DNA of 34,543 bases from Sphingobacterium thalpophilum (GTDB lineage: Bacteria > Bacteroidota > Bacteroidia > Chitinophagales > Chitinophagaceae). The stretch lies in the NCBI GenBank assembly GCA_945871875.1, contig CAMBYC010000019.1, positions 1 through 34,543 of the forward strand, read 5' to 3'. Shown here piece after piece: positions 8,578-17,315 of the stretch; positions within the stretch are counted from its first letter, which is position 1, and each line of letters opens with the position of its first letter. A program made the translations under genes and the position numbers. The notes under the pieces were generated by a model. That model saw nothing but the letters and a program-made list of their open reading frames with translations. It did no database searches and was not told the DNA's origin.

Positions 8578-10134
8578 TTATTTGTAAAAAGGATTTTGTA
8601 CCAACATATTATTGGTCTGAATTTCATAGAGGTAAATGGGCAAATAATGACTATTGTAATCTTTCATTTTTGCTTGTGCCGATTGCTGCATGTTAGATGG
8701 AACGCTTACAGCTATCATACTGAGTAAAATACTTAATCGCTCATAATTATTTCTTTTTGCATTACGCAACACATCAAACCATCTTTTTCCCTCAAAACAA
8801 AATTCTCTTGAACGCTCTTCTAAAATGAAATCTTGTATTAACTTTTTATCTGTTGCACTTGGCATTAAATCTGTTGCAGCTAAGGCATTTGCTCTTTTTC
8901 TAACAGTATATACTAAATCTAATGCTTCCTGCCCTCTTCCTAATTCGTTCAATGCTTCCGCCTTCATTAACAAAACATCCGCATATCTATAAAAAAACCA
9001 ATGTGCAGAACTTTGATCAGCTGAACGTAAACTGGTTGCTGTGGCACCTACATACTTCCATACTGTTGATGTAGCAGCTCTTACAGACCCCCCATCTCCT
9101 CTTATATCATAATTTTTATCGTTGGTGAAATCAATTGTGAAAACCCTATCCATCAAATCTGCTGCAGCTGTCCAACGTCTGCTAAAAACACTTGAAGAAA
9201 AAATATTGAAGAAGGGATTTAATCTTTGTTGACTGTATTGCAACTCAAAAATACTTTCGTTAGAATTTCCTTGAACATACAGGGTATTGAACCAACTGTC
9301 ATTGTATTCAATAAATGGTCCAAATGCTGTTGCACCTTTTATCAACCCAAACTTACCTGAAGCAATAATTTTATCACAATAAGCATCGCTTTCAGCATAT
9401 TTGTCTGTCCATAAATATACATCAGCAAGAATAGCATTTATGGTGTTGATATTAACCCTTCCTTTATCAGAAGCAACATCTCCAAAAGATTTTACAGCCT
9501 TGGTTTCTGCCAGTTTTAAATCTTCAATTATTTTATTCAACACTTCTGCTTTAGAAGTTTTTGGGATTGGCATGATGTTTTCATCACTTAATGTAGCATC
9601 TAATTTCAATGGTACATCTCCAAATGTTCTAACCAAATAGAAATACATCAACGCCCTAATTGTTAAAGCTTCACTTAAATAATTATCTAGCTGGGTTTGA
9701 GTAAATGTATTATCACTAACCAACACTTCTGGAGCTTTTTCAATTAATGTATTGCAAAAATTGATGGTGCGGTAAAAAGGGCGCCAGTTTGCATTAACAT
9801 TGGTGGGTTGAATATTATGATTGGAAAGAGCGATATCATCGGCTCCAGATGCAGTTGCAGTTGCAATGTGGTCTGCTCTTCCCTCACCCCATACAAAAAA
9901 CAACTCAGCCATAGACGGAATATATCCTGTTGTGCCATAAGTGCCAGTAGAATATTCCATCATCGAAGCATATATGCCTATTACAGAAGCCTGCACCTGT
10001 TCTTTTGTTTTCCAAAACTCTTCTTTAATAATTCCATCTTGTGGCTTCAATTCCAACCATTTTTGACAGCCGGAAAAGCCTACAACCAAAACCAATAACA
10101 GTAAATAATTTATAAATATTTTCTTTTTCATCAT
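8578..10134 (-). CDS. SusD/RagB-family nutrient-binding lipoprotein
   Basis: A 518-residue SusD homologue. The lipoprotein signal ends VVGFSG-Cys23, followed by QKWLELKPQDGIIKEEFWKT, the classical SusD opening in which the mature protein begins with a short spacer and a 'L.L.P.D' motif. The TPR-like region includes DVYLWTDKYAESDAYCDKII. The C-terminal part holds YADVLLMKAEALNELGRG and ILEERSREFCFEGKRWFDVLRN, the most recognisable SusD signature. Its start lies only 7 bp after the susC stop, so the pair is translationally tight. It is expected on the outer face of the outer membrane as the lid of that SusC. The ligand is unknown. Two adjacent ATG codons exist; the first is used here. Confidence 0.95.
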   Translation of the reverse strand: MMKKKIFINYLLLLVLVVGFSGCQKWLELKPQDGIIKEEFWKTKEQVQASVIGIYASMMEYSTGTYGTTGYIPSMAELFFVWGEGRADHIATATASGADDIALSNHNIQPTNVNANWRPFYRTINFCNTLIEKAPEVLVSDNTFTQTQLDNYLSEALTIRALMYFYLVRTFGDVPLKLDATLSDENIMPIPKTSKAEVLNKIIEDLKLAETKAVKSFGDVASDKGRVNINTINAILADVYLWTDKYAESDAYCDKIIASGKFGLIKGATAFGPFIEYNDSWFNTLYVQGNSNESIFELQYSQQRLNPFFNIFSSSVFSRRWTAAADLMDRVFTIDFTNDKNYDIRGDGGSVRAATSTVWKYVGATATSLRSADQSSAHWFFYRYADVLLMKAEALNELGRGQEALDLVYTVRKRANALAATDLMPSATDKKLIQDFILEERSREFCFEGKRWFDVLRNAKRNNYERLSILLSMIAVSVPSNMQQSAQAKMKDYNSHYLPIYLYEIQTNNMLVQNPFYK

Positions 10135-10141
10135 TGTATTT

Positions 10142-13100
10142 TTAGAATCCAGCTACAAAGCCTATTGTGAAATTTTTTGCCGGTGGCGTCATAGAATAAT
10201 CATACGATACCCTAAATGGATCAGAACCCCTCATTGAAACCTCAGGATCTTGACCTAAATAATTGGTAAACGTAAACAGATTTTCTGCCGTTATATAAAA
10301 ACTCATTGATTTCATTTTCATCTTTGCCATTACTTTTTTATCTAGATTATACCTCGCCGTAATGGTTCTAAATCTTATGTATGATGCATCTTCTACATAA
10401 CGATCACTACCCAACCAATTGAAACCTCCAGCAATTAAAGCTCGTGGCATATCAGTAACATCTCCCTCTTTTTTCCACCTGTTCAATACAGCAGAACTTT
10501 GATTGTCAAAATAAAACATATTGGTAGTATTCATCTTGGTTCCATTGATTACATCATAGCCCAATCGATAACTAAAGAAAGAAGTAATTTTTAGATTTTT
10601 CCAAGTAATGGATGGACCAAATCCTCCAGACAATTTAGGATTACTGTTTCCTAAATACACCACATCCATATAATTAATATTGCCATCGTGATTGATGTCT
10701 TCATACATTGCATCTCCTGGCTGGAAAATATAATTTGTTTGAGGATAATTGAAACGAGTGTAAATAATCTGACCATTTGGACCAATAATAGAAGTTCCTT
10801 TTGCATCCGTAGCAATGGTAGAAGCCTTATCCTTATAAACCCCTTTATATTTATAGCCATAGAAAGAGCCAAATGGATTATTGATTTGCAACAATCGGAG
10901 GTATTCTCCATTTTTGGTTACATCGCCTCGTTGGTTTGGATAGAATGGAGAAATCTCTCTAATTACGTTTTGGTTGCCTGAAATGTTAAAATCAAATCCA
11001 ATAGATAAATTTTTAGATTTATAAGGAATTGTCCATACAGCCAATTCCCATCCTTGGTTATCCATTGTACCAACATTCATAAACAATGAATTGTAACCTG
11101 TATAAGATCCGATTTGTAACCCATCAAAAAAGAGGTTATTGGTTCTATTTCTATATATTTCTCCATCCATTCTAAATCTACCCTTAAACATGCTTAGGTT
11201 GTAACCAATATTGGTTCCTTCCAATGTTTGCCATCTAAGATTTTTTAATTCCATTCGGGATGGATAAATACCCGACTGGTCCAAATAACTATAATCGTAT
11301 GTATTGTAAGTGTTGTAAAAAAGGTAATCATATCTTGGAACTTCACCAGCAATACCATAACTGGCTCTAAAACTAAGGTCATCAAGTTGTTTAATATTTT
11401 TCAAAAATCCTTCTTCTGAAAGTCTCCATCTGAAAGACAATGATGGGAACAAGCCATAGCGATAGTTAGGTCCAAAACGAGAGTTTCCATCACCACGCAT
11501 GGTAACGTTGAAAAGATATTTATCCTTGTAGCCATATTGTGCACCAATTAATGCACCTATAGATCTTGTTTGCGATAATCCAGAAACAGCACGCAAATCT
11601 GCATTTTGTGTTCTAGATGCAATTGAAGGATCTATTAACAATGAAGATGCGGTATTAGAGGTCATTACTTCTTGATAAACAGCCCTATAATCGTTGGTAA
11701 GCACATTCATATATGCTTGTAAATTGTGATTGTCCGATTTAAATTGAGGGGTATAAATCAAACTGGCTTTTGTACCTACACTAAATGCGTCTATATCACC
11801 ATCGTAAGCTCTGTTAACAACCGTTTCGGTGTTTGGTCTTCCGGTGGCAATTTGCGGCAAAAAGCTTTTGTTTTTTGTGTTGTTGATATCAAATTGGATA
11901 TCGAAAGTTGCTTTTAATACTTTTTTCACAATATCATAATCTACCTGAAAGCGGGGAATAATCCTTTCACCTAAGATAGTATATTGTGCCTTTTCTGCCA
12001 TTGCAACCGGATTGTAAATACGGTTGTATTGACCTTGAATATTTGCGGCAGGTGAGAAGAAATTGGTGGTTAAATTGCCTTGAGGATCATATTCAAAAAC
12101 GCTCATATTGGGCATTTTGATATAAGCCATACCACGTATTGAAGCTTCTCCACTTGTTGAATTTGAACCTAAATAATTTCTTACTTGGTTAGAGTGTGTA
12201 AAAGAAAAACTGGTAAAGAACTTTATTTTTTCAGATACTGTATAATCTAAGTTGATACGCGTGCTAATACGTTGTAAACCAGTTCCTATTGTTATACCTT
12301 TTTGATCAAAAAAACCAATTGATGAAAAATATTTTGCTTTTTCGCCACCACCTGTTAAACTCACGGTATGGTCTTGTAAATATCCTGTTCTAGAAACTTC
12401 TTTGATCCAATTGGTATTGTTGCTGTAATTTTTGAACCAATAAGGATCGTTGGGATCGTAGTTAAATTCTCTATTAACGGTAGAATTGAGTGTTGTTCCA
12501 ATCCTATTCATAAATGCTTCTGGAATCAATGAAGAATATTGATCACCATTTAACAATGGAATAGGGTTTGGTACACCAGAAACAGAACCTTTAAATGTAT
12601 AGGTAATGGTTGGTTTACCGATGCTACCTCTTTTGGTGGTAATAACCAAAACACCATTTGCTGCTTTTGAACCCCAAATTGCTGTTGCTGCCGCATCTTT
12701 TAAAACTGTAATGTCCTTAATATCAGCTGGAGAAATATTCAACAATTGTGCATACCCTTGCTCGTCTGCTGTACCAAAGTTGAAATCACTTGGAATTTCA
12801 GTTTCGTATGGCATACCATCCAATACAATCATCGGTATACCTGTTGAATTAATGGAAGATACACCTCTGATTCTAATATTCATTGCTGCTCCCGGATCTC
12901 CACTAGTTGCGGTAATATCTACACCACTTAATCTTCCTTGCAAAGCCTGATCTATACTTGGTGCTTGCATCTCTTCTAAATCTTTTGCACTAATTTTTGC
13001 AACTGCAGTGGTTAGATTCTTCTCCTGAATATTCAACATTCCATTTGAAGTAGTTGGCCTTGCCGTAATGATTACTTCACCTAAATCTGATTGTGCATTT

Positions 13101-13414
13101 TCTAAAGTAAGATTTATGACATCTCTATTATTAATCCTTTGCGTAATCGTTTTATATCCAATATAAGATAACGAAATTCTATTTTTAGAATTTGTATTTT
13201 TTAATACATAATTTCCTTCAATATCGGTTCTTGTACCTTTTATAATACGATTATCTGCATCCAATTCTGAAACCGAAACATCTTGAAGCGGCTTACCTTC
13301 TTTGTCAACAATTTTTCCTTTTAAAAGCGTTTGAGATGAAGCACAAACACTAACAAGGGTAAACAGTATCGTAAAGGAAAATATCGTTAAAAATTTATTC
13401 CACATACTTTGCAT
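10142..13414 (-). CDS. SusC/RagA-family TonB-dependent outer-membrane receptor
   Basis: A 1090-residue TonB-dependent transporter. The signal peptide runs to about CASSQ (residues 1-28; a second in-frame ATG at codon 4 is an alternative start). A carboxypeptidase-regulatory-like domain follows (LLKGKIVDKEGKPLQDVSV, then SYIGYKTITQRI), then a TonB-box-like GEVIITARP, then a plug with LQGRLSGVDITATSGDPGA and GIPMIVLDGMPYETE, and VLKDAAATAIWGSKAANG, all strong SusC signatures. The rest is the barrel, ending TIGFVAGF. It is the second gene of the operon, 16 bp after the large FAS1 gene and 7 bp before its susD. The other SusC here is similar in layout but diverged, so the two transporters probably handle different ligands. 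Confidence 0.95.
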   Translation of the reverse strand: MQSMWNKFLTIFSFTILFTLVSVCASSQTLLKGKIVDKEGKPLQDVSVSELDADNRIIKGTRTDIEGNYVLKNTNSKNRISLSYIGYKTITQRINNRDVINLTLENAQSDLGEVIITARPTTSNGMLNIQEKNLTTAVAKISAKDLEEMQAPSIDQALQGRLSGVDITATSGDPGAAMNIRIRGVSSINSTGIPMIVLDGMPYETEIPSDFNFGTADEQGYAQLLNISPADIKDITVLKDAAATAIWGSKAANGVLVITTKRGSIGKPTITYTFKGSVSGVPNPIPLLNGDQYSSLIPEAFMNRIGTTLNSTVNREFNYDPNDPYWFKNYSNNTNWIKEVSRTGYLQDHTVSLTGGGEKAKYFSSIGFFDQKGITIGTGLQRISTRINLDYTVSEKIKFFTSFSFTHSNQVRNYLGSNSTSGEASIRGMAYIKMPNMSVFEYDPQGNLTTNFFSPAANIQGQYNRIYNPVAMAEKAQYTILGERIIPRFQVDYDIVKKVLKATFDIQFDINNTKNKSFLPQIATGRPNTETVVNRAYDGDIDAFSVGTKASLIYTPQFKSDNHNLQAYMNVLTNDYRAVYQEVMTSNTASSLLIDPSIASRTQNADLRAVSGLSQTRSIGALIGAQYGYKDKYLFNVTMRGDGNSRFGPNYRYGLFPSLSFRWRLSEEGFLKNIKQLDDLSFRASYGIAGEVPRYDYLFYNTYNTYDYSYLDQSGIYPSRMELKNLRWQTLEGTNIGYNLSMFKGRFRMDGEIYRNRTNNLFFDGLQIGSYTGYNSLFMNVGTMDNQGWELAVWTIPYKSKNLSIGFDFNISGNQNVIREISPFYPNQRGDVTKNGEYLRLLQINNPFGSFYGYKYKGVYKDKASTIATDAKGTSIIGPNGQIIYTRFNYPQTNYIFQPGDAMYEDINHDGNINYMDVVYLGNSNPKLSGGFGPSITWKNLKITSFFSYRLGYDVINGTKMNTTNMFYFDNQSSAVLNRWKKEGDVTDMPRALIAGGFNWLGSDRYVEDASYIRFRTITARYNLDKKVMAKMKMKSMSFYITAENLFTFTNYLGQDPEVSMRGSDPFRVSYDYSMTPPAKNFTIGFVAGF

Positions 13415-13430
13415 GATTTGTATAGTTGGT

Positions 13431-15686
13431 TTAGTTAAATCTTAAATAATTGTCTAATAGGTGAATGGTACATCTCGTACTGAGGTTATTGCTTGATGTC
13501 ACAGTTACATTTGCTGTTCTGTTTTTCATATCACTCAACACGATGCTATTAGGCACTGAGTTGTTCACAAAAATGGTTGAAGGATCGCCATTTGCAAATT
13601 TGAACAATGTTTCAAAAGTTCCACTTTCAACTCCGTCTGTAGCTATGTTCTTTTTATTGAGGATATGGTAATAAATAAAATTAGCCACCAACTCTCTATC
13701 TGACAGCAATGGTGAAGTAAAATTTGGCACTTTGTTGGGTGCTGTACCTGTACCTGGCAATAATCCTGCATTTACAGCCGCTAATATAGCTTGGTTGTTT
13801 GGTACAAAAAAGGTATAAAAAGTACCTGAGGCTACTTGAGCAATTTCTCCAGTAGTAGCATTAAAAATGGGTGAACTCTTTAAATATTGCCAGTAAAAAT
13901 TGTAAGGTGAAGTGGTAGGTGTGCCCAACAATTCAATATGCTTACCAATGGTTCTTTCGCTGAATTCAAGTATTCTATCAAGATAATAAACCGTTCCGTT
14001 TTTTGCTGTTTTTTTATTTAAAATTGTTGCAGTATTTGAAGCATCTACATTTCCTGCGGCAACAATTTTGTTGGCATCAAACTTCAAAAATTCACCGGAA
14101 TAAGATTGTCCAACTCCCGGTGTAGCAAGAGATGTAATATCTCTTCCCGGAATAACGTGCATATTTAATATACGTTGCAATCTTACCAATGCAGATGATC
14201 CTGTTAAAGCAGCTCCACCACTTGGCGGTGTGTAGCGCCACTGCTCATTGATGTTATTGCTTACAGTTGGGTCTGCAAAATAACCTGCTGCATTAAATGC
14301 CGCATTACTAATTAAGAATAGGGTATATTTCTGACTGATATTAGAAATCTGGAATTTCAAATCTAAATTCAATAGACTTGACATCATAGAATATGTTGGA
14401 TCCAAATAAGCTCTACCATAAACACTACTGAAAACATTGGCTTCCTGCACTTTATTAGTGCCGTATAATATACCATTGCTCAATATTTTTTTATCCGTTA
14501 CATCTGTAGATGCATTAAAACGCGCTTCCTCTCCCAAAGCATTGAAAGTTGAAGCAAACTTAGATGGCCATACTGCAGTGCGCCACATGTGTGCATTAAT
14601 GAAATCGTATATTACATTGATTGGCAAATCTTCCAATTTTGAGTAATTCTCCAACAAAACAGTATTGATATAATTTAATAATGCTGCATTTTCAGGAATA
14701 AACATGGTGTAGGTATCTGCCTGACCATCATTATCTTGTTGCTTGAGGAAATTTTCGTTGTTTGGTGAAAAAGCAAGATTGGAATTGTACACCTTAGTAA
14801 ACACATCCGCAGCATTACCTGTAACACTGGCATAGTTCTGTGTTACTATTGGATTTAAAACATATTGAACAAGGAACTTATCCAATATTTTTTTGAATTC
14901 ACTGAAATTTGGATTTGATCCAATATATTGATCTAAACTTGGCAATGTTGAAATCACTCGATCTACCACATGAATTACGCCATTTTCTGCGGCAATATCT
15001 TTCTGCACAACTTTAGCATCAGCAACATTAAATCCGGTATAAGTAGATGAAGGATAAAAATAATTGTAATCAAATGCACTGATGGATTTGCCAGTCATGA
15101 AACCCGTTTCAAAAATAGGAATATACTTATTGTTGTTGTCGGCATCAATATAAAAGAAAGAACCTGAGTTGTTTCTGTTAGATGCAATTGCTTTTATTTT
15201 TGTGCCTTGAAGATTTGTTGCATCATACACCCCAGTATAACTAGCTGTTCTCCTTTTGAATGAAGAATTTTCTACCCAGCCTAAATTGCTTTGAAAATCA
15301 GAAATTCGATCTTGCTTGAAAGCATTGTAAACCAAACAATACGTTACAATTTTTCTACATGCATTGGAATCCAAAGCTTCCACATTTGCAATATTGTTTT
15401 GCTTTAAATACACTGTAAAAGCTGAATCATGAGGTGCGAAAATTGTCCAATAACCGGCAGTTGATAAAGTTTGCTTGTATCCAGCTTTATCAATCACTTT
15501 AAGCAAATTGGTAAAGTTGCCTTTCAACGTTAGTTGTTGATAAATTGGTGATTCCAAAGTGGCCGGACGTTCATAATACTGTTCAAACTTTTTGTTGCAA
15601 GAAAGAAATAAAACAGAACATACAATCAAAAATAAAAGCAGACCTTGTTTCAAAGGTGTAAATTTTTCCTTATAGATCATATACAT
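13431..15686 (-). CDS. Large four-module fasciclin (FAS1) lipoprotein
   Basis: A 751-residue predicted lipoprotein (signal ends VLFLS-Cys30) and the first gene of the minus-strand operon. Four FAS1 modules can be counted from their closing motifs: GVIHVVDRVI (236-245), GILYGTNKV (405-413), GTVYYLDRIL (564-573) and CTIHLLDNYL at the C-terminus. Opening motifs include YWTIFAPHDSAF (79-90), YTMFIPENAALL (326-337), YTLFLISNAAF (454-464) and YTFFVPNNQAIL. Unlike the other two FAS1 proteins here, it has no extra C-terminal domain. FAS1 modules mediate adhesion in eukaryotes and some bacteria; here the protein is expected on the cell surface and its co-transcription with two SusCD pairs suggests substrate capture or complex assembly. 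ATG codons at residues 1 and 3 are both possible starts. Confidence 0.88.
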   Translation of the reverse strand: MYMIYKEKFTPLKQGLLLFLIVCSVLFLSCNKKFEQYYERPATLESPIYQQLTLKGNFTNLLKVIDKAGYKQTLSTAGYWTIFAPHDSAFTVYLKQNNIANVEALDSNACRKIVTYCLVYNAFKQDRISDFQSNLGWVENSSFKRRTASYTGVYDATNLQGTKIKAIASNRNNSGSFFYIDADNNNKYIPIFETGFMTGKSISAFDYNYFYPSSTYTGFNVADAKVVQKDIAAENGVIHVVDRVISTLPSLDQYIGSNPNFSEFKKILDKFLVQYVLNPIVTQNYASVTGNAADVFTKVYNSNLAFSPNNENFLKQQDNDGQADTYTMFIPENAALLNYINTVLLENYSKLEDLPINVIYDFINAHMWRTAVWPSKFASTFNALGEEARFNASTDVTDKKILSNGILYGTNKVQEANVFSSVYGRAYLDPTYSMMSSLLNLDLKFQISNISQKYTLFLISNAAFNAAGYFADPTVSNNINEQWRYTPPSGGAALTGSSALVRLQRILNMHVIPGRDITSLATPGVGQSYSGEFLKFDANKIVAAGNVDASNTATILNKKTAKNGTVYYLDRILEFSERTIGKHIELLGTPTTSPYNFYWQYLKSSPIFNATTGEIAQVASGTFYTFFVPNNQAILAAVNAGLLPGTGTAPNKVPNFTSPLLSDRELVANFIYYHILNKKNIATDGVESGTFETLFKFANGDPSTIFVNNSVPNSIVLSDMKNRTANVTVTSSNNLSTRCTIHLLDNYLRFN

Positions 15687-15804
15687 GATTCTTTTAATGA
15701 ATTGATTTTCAAAAACCCAAAAGAATGATTAGCTTATAAAATGTGGTTGCGAATGTATTGTTTACAAAAAATCTATGTAAGAATTATAGATTCCAAGTTG
15801 GTTT

Positions 15805-15820
15805 ATGCATTTGAATGCAT
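15805..15820. promoter_or_regulatory. Palindrome, candidate operator
   Basis: ATGCATT-TG-AATGCAT is a perfect 7+7 bp inverted repeat with a 2-bp centre. It lies about 120 bp upstream of the FAS1/SusCD operon start. A transcription-factor dimer site is the simplest reading, but this is inference. Confidence 0.4.
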
Positions 15821-16038
15821 CTTATACGGCAACATAAATTTGTTAGGCAATCAGTTTGGGGATTTAAAGTAATTTTAACATTTCTTTAAACTTAGATAAA
15901 TGTATATATAACACTACTAAAATCTATCCTGCACTATGCTGAAAAGGGAAAATATTTTACGCAATCGTTCCCGAACAATTTACTACTGTGTTTAAAGATT
16001 GAAATACAACCTTAAATTGTACTATATCATCAGCACAC

Positions 16039-16049
16039 TGCATGATGCA
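16039..16049. promoter_or_regulatory. Second palindrome with the same half-site
   Basis: TGCAT-G-ATGCA is a perfect 5+5 bp inverted repeat, sharing its half-sites with the palindrome at 15805-15820. It lies about 19 bp upstream of the candidate -7 box of the GH105 gene, roughly where the -33 element would be, so a bound protein could block or assist polymerase. Confidence 0.35.
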
Positions 16050-16067
16050 TAAAATATAGTATTGCCT

Positions 16068-16075
16068 TATATTTG
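16068..16075 (+). promoter_or_regulatory. Bacteroidota-type -7 box for the GH105 gene
   Basis: TATATTTG matches the TAnnTTTG consensus exactly and ends 26 bp before the ATG at 16102, a normal leader length. No clear TTTG/TTG -33 element lies at the expected spacing, which would fit activator dependence. Confidence 0.5.
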
Positions 16076-16101
16076 AAACCAACGATTAACTTTATTTCAA
16101 T

Positions 16102-17223
16102 ATGAAAAAAATTACTGCACTATTTTTATTGGTTTCAATTAACGTTTCTGCACAAAAAATTCCCTCAAAACATAAAATTTTACAATCGCTTACCCTTGCC
16201 AATCAATATTTTATGCAAAAATGGCCCGATGCTGGAAAACCTATCTTCACCAACATTGAAAGACCAAGTAATATTTGGACTAGATCTGTGTATTATGAAG
16301 GATTGATGCAACTCTATGCAATTGATAAACAACAATCGTATTATGATTATACCTTACAATGGGGCGAAAAACACCATTGGGGTTTAAGAGGTGGAATAAA
16401 AACAAGAAACGCCGACAACCAATGTTGTGGACAGATATATATAGATATGTATTTATTGGACAATAAGCAACAGCCCGAAAGAGTTGCAGACATCAAAGCT
16501 TCTGTTGATTCTATGCTCCATACCAAAAAAATTGATGATTGGAATTGGGTTGATGCCTTACAAATGGCAATGCCTGTATATGTAAAATTGGGCAATCTAT
16601 ACAACGATACCAGCTATTTTAATAGAATGTATGAGATGTATGCATTCACCAAATACAAACATGGTGGCAATGGTTTATTCAACAATACTGAAAAACTATG
16701 GTGGAGAGATAAAGACTTTGTGCCACCTTACAAAGAACCCAATGGTGCAAATTGCTATTGGAGTAGAGGCAACGGTTGGGTATTAGCAGCATTGGTTAAA
16801 ACATTAGAAGCTTTACCCAAAACCGATCCACATTATGCCGAATACCTCAAAGATTATACGGATATGTGTGCCGCTCTTCTCCCCCTTCAACGTGAAGATG
16901 GCTATTGGAATGTTAGTCTTAAAGATCCCAACAACTTTAGTGGGAAAGAACTTTCAGGCACATCCCTGTTTATTTATGGCTTCGCATGGGGTATCAACAA
17001 TGGGATATTACCAAAAAAATCATATAAGCATGCAATTGCTAAAGCATGGAATGCAATGATTCAATCATCACTTCACTCCAATGGTAAATTAGGTTTCGTG
17101 CAGGGAACTGGTAAAGAACCTAAAGATGGTCAACCTTTAGATTTTAACAAAACCCCAGATTTTGAAGATTATGGATTGGGTTGCTTTCTGATGGCTGGAA
17201 CTGAAATCTATAAAATGAAATAA
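16102..17223 (+). CDS. Secreted GH105-type unsaturated glycuronyl (rhamnogalacturonyl) hydrolase
   Basis: A 373-residue enzyme predicted to remove the unsaturated 4,5-uronic acid left at the non-reducing end of oligosaccharides by polysaccharide lyases. The signal peptide is MKKITALFLLVSINVSAQ, so it is probably periplasmic. The (alpha/alpha)6-barrel hallmarks are present: ADNQCCGQIYIDMY (104-117), DDWNWVDALQMAMP (145-158) with Asp151 as the likely catalytic residue, CYWSRGNGWVLAAL (218-231), and FEDYGLGCFLMAGTEIY near the end. Length matches the YteR family. GH88 is a close relative, but the sequence looks more like GH105. It is divergent from the SusCD/FAS1 operon and leads a three-gene plus-strand cluster with two oxidoreductases, which points to a pectin-like or other uronate-containing substrate. 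Confidence 0.87.
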   Translation: MKKITALFLLVSINVSAQKIPSKHKILQSLTLANQYFMQKWPDAGKPIFTNIERPSNIWTRSVYYEGLMQLYAIDKQQSYYDYTLQWGEKHHWGLRGGIKTRNADNQCCGQIYIDMYLLDNKQQPERVADIKASVDSMLHTKKIDDWNWVDALQMAMPVYVKLGNLYNDTSYFNRMYEMYAFTKYKHGGNGLFNNTEKLWWRDKDFVPPYKEPNGANCYWSRGNGWVLAALVKTLEALPKTDPHYAEYLKDYTDMCAALLPLQREDGYWNVSLKDPNNFSGKELSGTSLFIYGFAWGINNGILPKKSYKHAIAKAWNAMIQSSLHSNGKLGFVQGTGKEPKDGQPLDFNKTPDFEDYGLGCFLMAGTEIYKMK

Positions 17224-17315
17224 AACTGCAAGGGTGCTAATTTCACCTAGTAAAATCTTTTAAATCAAATAATTGAATACAGTTTTAGAACATACACCAA
17301 TAAGTACTATTTAAT

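Larger units (their letters stand above)
15687..16101. promoter_or_regulatory. Divergent intergenic control region
   Basis: This 415-bp gap separates the minus-strand SusCD/FAS1 operon from the plus-strand GH105 gene and must hold both promoters. I see a -7-type box for the plus gene at 16068-16075 and two palindromes sharing TGCAT/ATGCA half-sites (15805-15820 and 16039-16049). I could not identify a convincing TAnnTTTG box for the minus operon. No open frame of note lies inside. No regulator gene (HTCS, AraC-type, sigma/anti-sigma) is encoded next to it, so any cognate regulator lies outside the window. Confidence 0.6.

Noticed and set aside
12606-12950. 114-codon frame antisense to SusC
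   Set aside because: Lies opposite the conserved plug domain and shows only mirrored codon bias.
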